DNA of 5,089 bases from Actinomycetales bacterium (GTDB lineage: Bacteria; Actinomycetota; Actinomycetes; Actinomycetales; Actinomycetaceae). The stretch covers positions 1-5,089 of the forward strand of contig JAAZBW010000180.1 of assembly GCA_012513625.1 (NCBI GenBank), read 5' to 3'. Positions 1 through 5,089 of this stretch are shown piece by piece. How positions within the stretch are numbered: the stretch's first letter is position 1; the number at the start of each line of letters is the position of its first letter. The position numbers and the translations under genes were made by a program. The notes beneath the pieces were generated by a model. It was not told where the DNA came from. It saw only the letters and a program-made list of their open reading frames with translations, and did no database searches.

Positions 1-1454
1 ATATCCGCCGGCCCGTCCAGGCGGAGCGGCTCCGGCTGCGCGCGAAGGTCAACCAGGCGGCACGCCGGTTGCTTGACGGCCACGATTTCGTGGAGATCGA
101 GACCCCCACGCTCACGCGCTCCACCCCCGAGGGTGCGCGAGACTTCATCGTTCCCGCCCGGCTCTCGCCGGGGAACTGGTACGCGCTGCCGCAGTCCCCT
201 CAGCTGTTCAAGCAGCTCCTCATGGTGGGCGGCATGGAGCGGTACTACCAGATCGCCCGCTGCTACCGGGACGAGGACTTCCGCGCGGACCGCCAGCCCG
301 AGTTCACGCAGCTCGATGTGGAGATGAGCTTCGTGGAACAGGACGACGTGATTGCGGTGTCCGAGGAGGTGCTCTCCGAAATTTGGCACCTGATCGGCTA
401 CGAGATCCCGCTCCCGATCCCGCGGATGACCTACCGGGACGCGATGGAGAAGTACGGCACGGACAAGCCGGACCTCCGCTTCGGGCTCGAGCTCGTGGAC
501 CTCACCTCCTACTTTGCTGGCACCCCCTTCCGCGTGTTCCAGGCGGAACACGTGGGCGCCGTGGTGATGCCGGGCGGCGGGTCCCAGTCCCGTCGCACGT
601 TCGACGCGTGGCAGGAGTGGGCGAAGCAGCGTGGGGCGCGCGGGCTCGCGTACGTGACCGTGGACGAGAACGGCGAACTCGGCGGACCGGTGGCCCGCAA
701 CATTTCCGAGGAGGAGAAGGCAGGCCTCGCCGCCGCCGTGGGCGCCGAGCCCGGCGACGCGATCTTCTTTGGTGCCGGCTCGGCCTCGGACGCGCGCTCC
801 CTGCTCGGGGCGGCGCGCCTCGAGATCGGCCGCCGGGTGGGCCTGATCGACGAGAAGGCGTGGAGCTTCGTGTGGGTGGTGGACGCCCCGCTCTTCAAGC
901 CCGTGTCCGAGGCGAAGGCCGAAGGGGACGTGGCCGTGGGCGGAGGTTCCTGGACCGCCGTGCACCACGCCTTCACCTCACCCAACCCAGACTGGATCGA
1001 CCGGTTCGAGGAGTTCCCTGGCGAGGCGCTCGCCTATGCGTACGACATTGTGTGTAACGGCAACGAGATCGGCGGTGGTTCGATCCGAATCCACAGCCGG
1101 GACGTGCAGGAGCGCGTGTTCGGCGTGATGGGCCTGGACCCTGAGGAGGCGCAGGAGAAGTTCGGCTTCCTCCTCGACGCCTTCAAGTACGGCGCGCCGC
1201 CGCACGGCGGAATCGCCTTCGGCTGGGACCGGATCGTGGCGCTGCTCTCCCGCGCTGAGTCCATCCGCGACGTGATCGCCTTCCCGAAGTCCGGCGGCGG
1301 CTACGACCCGCTCACGGGCGCTCCCGCCGAGATCTCCATCCAGCAGCGCAGGGAGGCCGGAGTGGACGCCAAGCGGAAGGCCCCCCAAGCGGCACTTCCC
1401 GCTGATGCCGACGGCCCGGCTGACGGAACGGACAGCCTCGCCCCGAAGGAGTAG
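1..1454 (+). CDS. aspS: Aspartyl-tRNA synthetase (class II, bacterial type), 5'-truncated by the window edge
   Basis: Activates aspartate with ATP and charges tRNA-Asp in the cytoplasm. The reading frame is open to the left edge (first full codon at 3), and the residues before the first possible start (TTG at 69) already fit the family ([20 protein letters not shown]), so the true start and the N-terminal OB-fold anticodon domain lie outside. 483 residues are visible; family length is about 590-600. In visible numbering: QSPQLFKQ (64-71) in the active site; motif 2 with CYRDEDFR (Arg89); DKPDLRFG (154-161) leading into the bacterial GAD insertion domain (about 162-310); [10 protein letters not shown] (355-364); motif 3 GIAFGWDR (Arg410); then the C-terminal [13 protein letters not shown] segment. 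The last 30 or so residues form a low-complexity Ala/Pro/Asp tail. The anticodon-domain residues that separate Asp-only from Asp/Asn-charging enzymes are not visible, so discrimination cannot be judged here. Confidence 0.97.
   Translation, partial: IRRPVQAERLRLRAKVNQAARRLLDGHDFVEIETPTLTRSTPEGARDFIVPARLSPGNWYALPQSPQLFKQLLMVGGMERYYQIARCYRDEDFRADRQPEFTQLDVEMSFVEQDDVIAVSEEVLSEIWHLIGYEIPLPIPRMTYRDAMEKYGTDKPDLRFGLELVDLTSYFAGTPFRVFQAEHVGAVVMPGGGSQSRRTFDAWQEWAKQRGARGLAYVTVDENGELGGPVARNISEEEKAGLAAAVGAEPGDAIFFGAGSASDARSLLGAARLEIGRRVGLIDEKAWSFVWVVDAPLFKPVSEAKAEGDVAVGGGSWTAVHHAFTSPNPDWIDRFEEFPGEALAYAYDIVCNGNEIGGGSIRIHSRDVQERVFGVMGLDPEEAQEKFGFLLDAFKYGAPPHGGIAFGWDRIVALLSRAESIRDVIAFPKSGGGYDPLTGAPAEISIQQRREAGVDAKRKAPQAALPADADGPADGTDSLAPKE
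1446..1451 (+). promoter_or_regulatory. Shine-Dalgarno site of the GNAT gene, inside the end of aspS
   Basis: AAGGAG is formed by the last two sense codons of aspS (Lys-Glu) and lies 6 nt before the GTG at 1458. The good match and spacing fix that GTG as the start. Ribosomes finishing aspS would cover this site, which implies translational coupling. Confidence 0.8.
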
Positions 1455-1457
1455 ACC

Positions 1458-2246
1458 GTGCGCGACCTCGTCCTCACCGACGCCCGGGAACTGCGGCGCA
1501 CCCTCCCGAAGGTCTTCCAACAGGACCGCTTCCTGCTCGCCAACTTCGCCCACCGCGAGGTGGCGATGCTCGTGACCAGCGGGCGCACCACCGTGTTGCG
1601 CGTCAACCGGCGGGGCAGCGCCGGAATTGTGGGCTACGGGGATATTGGCGCCGTCGTCGAACTGATCGAACGGAACGCTGAGCGGATCGGGCCGGTCGAT
1701 CACGCCCTCCTGCCCTACGGCACCGAGGAGACGTGGCCGGGCCGCGTGGCCGCAGCCACCGGACTCGCCACCGCACCGCCGTGGGTGTGGCTGTTCTGCA
1801 CCACGGCGCCCCCGCACCAGCCCGGAGAGGAAATGTGCCGGATCCTCCCACCCGAGGAACTGGGCGAGGTGGCCGAACTCCTCCGTGAGGCCAACCCCAT
1901 CGCCATGTCCTCGCCGGAGGACGAATCCCTCGCCTGGTGGGGCTACCGGGACGAGCAGGGCGCCCTCCTGTCCGTGTGCGCCGTGGAGTTCCAGGAGGAT
2001 CCGGGATGGCAGACCGGTTTCGGGCCACGCCCGGGGCAGGGGGTGCGCCTCTCGGGCTTCGGCACCCACCCGGACGCGCGCGGCCGGGGAATCGGGCGCG
2101 CCATGATGGCCGCCATGACCCGCTGGGGCGTGCGCGAGCACGGATTCGTGCACTACGGCGTGTGGATGGACAACGAGGACGCCGTCCGGCTCTACCGCCG
2201 CCTCGGCTACCAGGTCTCCGCCGAGATCCAGATGTACCGCCGCTGA
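1458..2246 (+). CDS. GNAT-family N-acetyltransferase, 262 aa, substrate unknown
   Basis: Predicted soluble enzyme moving an acetyl group from acetyl-CoA to an unidentified amine. The GNAT fold is clearest in the C-terminal half: motif A is a hydrophobic strand (VRLSGFGTHP, about 196-205) followed by the acetyl-CoA pyrophosphate loop RGRGIG (208-213) and its helix; motif B is VWMDNEDAVRLYRRLGY (about 235-251), with the usual Asn239, Tyr246 and Leu-Gly-Tyr end. The spacing of these motifs and the closing strand resemble FR47-like GNATs. The first 125 or so residues show no motif I recognise; they could be a degenerate GNAT repeat or a substrate domain, since a single GNAT domain needs only about 140-160 residues. 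The GTG start is supported by AAGGAG 6 nt upstream and follows the aspS stop by 3 nt, so it probably shares the aspS transcript. That context suggests steady housekeeping expression but does not reveal the substrate. Confidence 0.88.
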   Translation: MRDLVLTDARELRRTLPKVFQQDRFLLANFAHREVAMLVTSGRTTVLRVNRRGSAGIVGYGDIGAVVELIERNAERIGPVDHALLPYGTEETWPGRVAAATGLATAPPWVWLFCTTAPPHQPGEEMCRILPPEELGEVAELLREANPIAMSSPEDESLAWWGYRDEQGALLSVCAVEFQEDPGWQTGFGPRPGQGVRLSGFGTHPDARGRGIGRAMMAAMTRWGVREHGFVHYGVWMDNEDAVRLYRRLGYQVSAEIQMYRR

Positions 2247-2262
2247 GCGTCCCGCCCAGCAC

Positions 2263-2292
2263 GGTGGGGTGCACGAGCAGGCATGCCCCACC
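2263..2292. terminator. Candidate bidirectional hairpin between convergent genes
   Basis: GGTGGGG (2263-2269) pairs with CCCCACC (2286-2292). After a 2-nt bulge (2284-2285), TGC (2270-2272) pairs with GCA (2281-2283), leaving an 8-nt loop. It sits 16 nt after the acetyltransferase stop and 19 nt beyond the MFS stop on the other strand. There is no T-run on either side, so this would be a U-less GC-rich hairpin of the kind proposed in actinobacteria. Function is inferred from position. Confidence 0.5.
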
Positions 2293-2311
2293 ACGCACGG
2301 CTGGCGTACCG

Positions 2312-3658
2312 CTAGGGCGTGGGCGAGCGTGAGTCGTAGGCGAGGAAGCCCGGCTGCGCCCGGGCGAGGACCAGCACCGCGATCACGCACGCCACGCCGC
2401 CCGCCATTGCGGCGATGGACTCGGTGGTGGCGGCGGCGAGGGCACCGAGGAGGAACTGGCCGAGGCGCGGACCGCCGGCAACCACCACGATGAAAATGCC
2501 CTGGAGCCGTCCGCGCATCGAATCGTCCGCGGAGGACTGGAGGATGGTGTTCCGAAAGACCATGGAGACGGTGTCGAAGGCGCCGGCGAAGGCGAGGGCA
2601 CCGAAGCCCAGCCAGAGCGCCAGGTCGGAGCCAAGCATGCCACCCTCCGCGCCCGCCACCACCGCACCGAATGCGAGGATTGCGAGCCCCCATCCCGCCA
2701 CGGCGGCCACCACGTAGCGGCCCTGGTGCACCACGCCGGTGGTACGTCCCGAAAAGAGCGCCGCCATCAGCGCCCCCGTGGCGGTTCCAGCGGTGAGTAT
2801 GCCGACGGCCTCCGGACCCTGGCCGAAGGCCGCGATCGCCACTGCCGGCAGGAGCGCGAGCGGGTTCGCGAGGATCATGGCGCAGAAGTCCGTGAAGAAG
2901 GTCATCCGGAGGTTCGGACGGGTGGCGAGGTAGCGGAAACCCTCCGCCACCGAACGCAGGCCGGGCACACGTCGTCGGGGACCCACGGTGCCTGCTCCGG
3001 CGAACGGGCCACCGTCACCGGCCTGCCGGCCCGCTGAGGCAAGGCCCTCCTCCCGGGGCGGCTCCGGCGGGATCGGTGGCAGCCCGGCGAGGCCCCACAG
3101 CACGAACACGGTCATCACCACGTTGACCGCGTACGCCCACCCGAACCCGGCCACGCCCACCAGGACGCCCGCGAGCACAGGGCCCACCAGCATCGAGAGG
3201 CTCATCGCGAGCGAGGTGAGGGCGTTGGCGGCGGGGAGGTCCCGGGCCGGCAGGATGCGCGGATAGATGGCATTGCGGGCCGGGGACTCGATCCCGAACG
3301 CTGCCGTGTTGAGGGCCACCAGCAGGTAGATCACCCAGGTCTGCGTGTTCCCCAGCAGTGCCTGCGCCATGGTGAGGACGGCCGCCACCCACATGGCGAT
3401 GGCGCCCCAGATGGCCACCTGCTTGCGGTCGAAGGCGTCCACGATCGCCCCGCCCCACAGGCCCATCACCACCAGCGGCAGGAAGCCCGCGATCCCGACG
3501 GTGCCCACGGCAAGCGAGGAGCCGGTTAGCTCGAAGACCTGCAGGCCCAGCGTGGTGGTGGTGAACATGGACCCCACGGCGGCGAGCGAGGTGCCGATGT
3601 ACAGGCGCCGGTACGGACGCGAGGTACGCAGCGGCGTGATGTCGAGCAGGACTCCCAC
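2312..3658 (-). CDS. MFS transporter, MFS_3/EntS-like exporter, 448 aa
   Basis: Cytoplasmic-membrane secondary transporter, probably a proton-driven exporter of a small molecule. I count about 12 hydrophobic segments: six before residue 194 and six after 251. Between TM2 and TM3 is the MFS motif A signature GGAIVDAFDRKQ (69-80), with Asp74 and Arg78-Lys79. After TM4 comes PARNAIYPRILP (126-137), then LPAANAL (141-147), a pattern typical of the enterobactin-exporter-like MFS_3 group. The equivalent cytoplasmic loop in the second half carries MRGRLQGIF (381-389) before TM11. The central loop (about 194-250) is long and rich in Pro, Gly and Arg. The start is GTG at 3658-3656; no strong Shine-Dalgarno precedes it, but TAGGCT lies 7 nt upstream, so the mRNA may be leaderless. 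The gene follows the MMPL gene by 46 nt on the same strand and converges on the acetyltransferase. Substrate cannot be assigned; macrolide, siderophore or other drug efflux are all possible. Confidence 0.92.
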   Translation of the reverse strand: MGVLLDITPLRTSRPYRRLYIGTSLAAVGSMFTTTTLGLQVFELTGSSLAVGTVGIAGFLPLVVMGLWGGAIVDAFDRKQVAIWGAIAMWVAAVLTMAQALLGNTQTWVIYLLVALNTAAFGIESPARNAIYPRILPARDLPAANALTSLAMSLSMLVGPVLAGVLVGVAGFGWAYAVNVVMTVFVLWGLAGLPPIPPEPPREEGLASAGRQAGDGGPFAGAGTVGPRRRVPGLRSVAEGFRYLATRPNLRMTFFTDFCAMILANPLALLPAVAIAAFGQGPEAVGILTAGTATGALMAALFSGRTTGVVHQGRYVVAAVAGWGLAILAFGAVVAGAEGGMLGSDLALWLGFGALAFAGAFDTVSMVFRNTILQSSADDSMRGRLQGIFIVVVAGGPRLGQFLLGALAAATTESIAAMAGGVACVIAVLVLARAQPGFLAYDSRSPTP

Positions 3659-3665
3659 GCGGGCC

Positions 3666-3696
3666 AGCCTACGGCCGGTCCCGCGCAGGGTGGTCC
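3666..3696 (-). promoter_or_regulatory. Candidate promoter for the MFS gene giving a leaderless transcript
   Basis: On the minus strand TAGGCT (3671-3666) matches the actinobacterial -10 pattern TANNNT. Its 3' end is 7 nt from the GTG start, so transcription would begin at or next to the start codon. The -35 is poor: GGACCA (3696-3691) at a long 19-nt spacing. In GC-rich DNA a single hexamer is weak evidence. Confidence 0.3.
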
Positions 3697-3700
3697 GGCC
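3673..3700 (-). terminator. Candidate hairpin between the MMPL and MFS genes
   Basis: Perfect 6-bp inverted repeat GGCCGG/CCGGCC (3673-3678 and 3695-3700), with a possible inner CCC/GGG pairing (3680-3682 with 3688-3690). It starts 4 nt after the MMPL stop codon, a typical place for a terminator, but has no T-run. It could stop or attenuate readthrough from the MMPL gene into the MFS gene. Inverted repeats this short are common at this G+C content. Confidence 0.35.
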
Positions 3701-3704
3701 TTCC

Positions 3705-5089
3705 TCAGCCCTCCGTGATCCCGAAGCGTTCGTGGAGGCGGCGCAGGGGGGCCGGGGCCCACCAGTTCCACTTGCCGAGTACGGTCATCGTGGCGGGCAC
3801 AAGGAGCATGCGGACGAGGGTGGCGTCCACGAACACGGTGAGCGCGAGCGCGAAGCCCACCTCCTTGATCACGATCAGGTCCCCAAGGACCAGGCCCACG
3901 AACAGCAGCATCATGATCGCTGCGGCGGAGGTGATGATGCGACCGGACTTCTGCAGGCCACGCTCCACGGCCAGGTCGTTGTCACCGAGCAGGTCCCAGT
4001 ACTCCTTGACCCGGGAGATGAGGAACACCTCGTAGTCCATGGCGAGGCCGAAGCCGAACGCCAGGGCGAACACGAGCACGATCACCTCGATCCCGCCCGA
4101 GGACTCGAAGTTCAGTGCTGACTCGAAGTAGCTCTCCTGGAACACGAAGATCGTGACTCCGATCGAGGCGGCGAGCGAGAGCACGTTCACGATCAGCGCC
4201 TTGAGGGGCACGATCACGGAGCCGGTCAGTAGGAACAACAGCACGAAGACGGCGGCGATCACCAGCAGCGCGAACCACGGGCCGCCGTCCATGAGGGCCT
4301 GGTTGAAGTCCTGCATCTGGGCGCCCGAGCCGCCCACCCAGTTGGCGAAGCCGGGATCGTGGTCCCGCAAATCGAGCACGTACTGGAGGGCGTCGGGGTG
4401 TTGGGAGTCGATCTCGAGCATCATGGAGATGAGGTACTCACCCTCGGACAACTGAGTCACGGGGTTCACGCGAGACACGAGCTCGTCATCCACCAGCTCG
4501 TCGGCCCACTCCTGCGCCTCCGCCATGGTTGTCTCGGTCACGATGAGAACATCCGGGATCTGCAGCAGCGGGAACCTGTCGGCCACCGTCTCGAGGTATT
4601 CGGACTGGTCCGATGCCTTCGGGATGTAGTCCAGCGGGTTGGAGCGCAGGTTCACGTTGAGGATCGGGTACGCCATCGCGAGCAGGATCGCGAACGAACC
4701 GAACATGACGAGCCACGGGAAGCGATGGACCCAACGGGCGAGGCGCGAGAAGAAGCCCTCCTCGCTCGAGACGTCGCCCACCGCGCGGAAGAGTCCGCCC
4801 AGCAACGGCAGGCGCGTGATGACGGACGGCCGGGTCATCCTCCGGCCCGCGAGCGCGAGGACGGCGGGAACGAGGGTGATTGCGGAGAAGACGGCGAACA
4901 CCACCACGGCGGAGCCCGCCACCGCAACGGCGCGGATGAGCGGCGCGGCGATCACGAGGAGACCGCCCACCGAGATGGCGATGGTGAAGGCCGAGAACAG
5001 CACGGTCTTGCCCGCGGTTCCCACCGCGATCTCCATGGCGTTCACGATTGCGGGATCGTTGCGTCCCCGCCCGGACCTCTCGCGGTGGA
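3705..5089 (-). CDS. MMPL-family (RND superfamily) membrane transporter, C-terminal part; 5' end beyond the window
   Basis: Integral membrane transporter of the MMPL/YdfJ type, using proton flux to move lipids or other hydrophobic compounds. The frame is open to the right edge: before the GTG at 5045-5043, codons 5087-5046 read HRERSGRGRNDPAI, which fits the usual segment after TM4, so that GTG is not the start. About 460 residues are visible; related proteins have roughly 700 or more, so about 250-300 are missing. In visible numbering: TM5-TM6 (27-80), a cytoplasmic loop, TM7 (about 121-145), an acidic extracytoplasmic domain (about 146-268), then TM8-TM12 (about 269-434). TM10 holds GLAMDYEVFL; its Asp351-Tyr352 (codons 4037-4032) matches the second Asp-Tyr proton-relay pair of MmpL3. 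The first pair should lie about ten codons past the edge. The C terminus is short (ending HERFGITEG), with no added cytoplasmic domain. Substrate is unknown. Confidence 0.93.
   Translation of the reverse strand, partial: HRERSGRGRNDPAIVNAMEIAVGTAGKTVLFSAFTIAISVGGLLVIAAPLIRAVAVAGSAVVVFAVFSAITLVPAVLALAGRRMTRPSVITRLPLLGGLFRAVGDVSSEEGFFSRLARWVHRFPWLVMFGSFAILLAMAYPILNVNLRSNPLDYIPKASDQSEYLETVADRFPLLQIPDVLIVTETTMAEAQEWADELVDDELVSRVNPVTQLSEGEYLISMMLEIDSQHPDALQYVLDLRDHDPGFANWVGGSGAQMQDFNQALMDGGPWFALLVIAAVFVLLFLLTGSVIVPLKALIVNVLSLAASIGVTIFVFQESYFESALNFESSGGIEVIVLVFALAFGFGLAMDYEVFLISRVKEYWDLLGDNDLAVERGLQKSGRIITSAAAIMMLLFVGLVLGDLIVIKEVGFALALTVFVDATLVRMLLVPATMTVLGKWNWWAPAPLRRLHERFGITEG

Noticed and set aside
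69..71. TTG at 69 as the start of aspS.
   Set aside because: The 22 codons before it are in frame and match the conserved AspRS linker to the catalytic domain, so the gene starts before the window.
509..985. A 158-codon minus-strand open frame inside aspS.
   Set aside because: It is a shadow frame fully within a conserved housekeeping gene, with no domain and no ribosome binding site noticed.
978..2693. A 571-codon minus-strand open frame covering the end of aspS, the whole GNAT gene and part of the MFS gene.
   Set aside because: It is antisense to well-supported genes, has Arg/Gly/His/Pro-rich composition with no domain, and is explained by strong third-position G/C bias removing stop codons.
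3345..4121. A 258-codon plus-strand open frame antisense to the MFS and MMPL genes.
   Set aside because: It crosses two genes with clear membrane-protein signatures, and its product is low-complexity and His/Glu-rich with no recognisable motif.
5043..5045. GTG at 5045-5043 as the start of the MMPL gene.
   Set aside because: In-frame codons up to the window edge continue a typical MMPL sequence, and starting there would remove TM1-TM4 and the first extracytoplasmic domain.
1..5089. Possible mobile element, CRISPR array, tRNA or other RNA gene.
   Set aside because: I saw no terminal inverted repeats, transposase or integrase, regularly spaced repeats, or tRNA-like cloverleaf. Coding genes fill almost the whole window and base composition is even.

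Overview
The window is GC-rich chromosomal sequence (about 70% G+C by eye) with strong third-position G/C bias, GTG starts and a Shine-Dalgarno AAGGAG. Together with the protein styles (bacterial-type AspRS with a '[11 protein letters not shown]' active-site stretch, MMPL/YdfJ-type transporter, EntS-like MFS), this points to a high-GC actinobacterium, perhaps Micrococcaceae-like. The genus is inference.

Layout. (1) Plus strand, 1-1454: the C-terminal four-fifths of aspartyl-tRNA synthetase (aspS), entering from the left edge. (2) Plus strand, 1458-2246: a 262-residue GNAT-type acetyltransferase, 3 nt after the aspS stop. Its ribosome binding site lies inside the last aspS codons, so the two are very probably co-transcribed and translationally coupled. 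(3) 2247-2311: a 65-bp convergent junction with a GC-rich hairpin that may end transcription from both sides. (4) Minus strand, 2312-3658: a complete 12-TM major facilitator superfamily exporter of the MFS_3/EntS type. (5) 3659-3704: a 46-bp gap with a hairpin and a -10-like TAGGCT placed so that the MFS transcript could be leaderless. (6) Minus strand, 3705 to the right edge: the C-terminal part of an MMPL (RND superfamily) membrane transporter, whose 5' end is outside the window.

How the genes fit together. The plus-strand pair is a housekeeping translation gene plus an acetyltransferase of unknown substrate. The minus-strand pair is two membrane transporters from different superfamilies in tandem (MMPL first, MFS second), which may form a small export or resistance cluster. 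No regulator, biosynthetic gene, RNA gene, mobile element, CRISPR array or integration signature is visible. I see no convincing undescribed system. The points worth checking are the coupled aspS-GNAT pair with its unassigned N-terminal half, the possible leaderless MFS start, and the tandem exporters.
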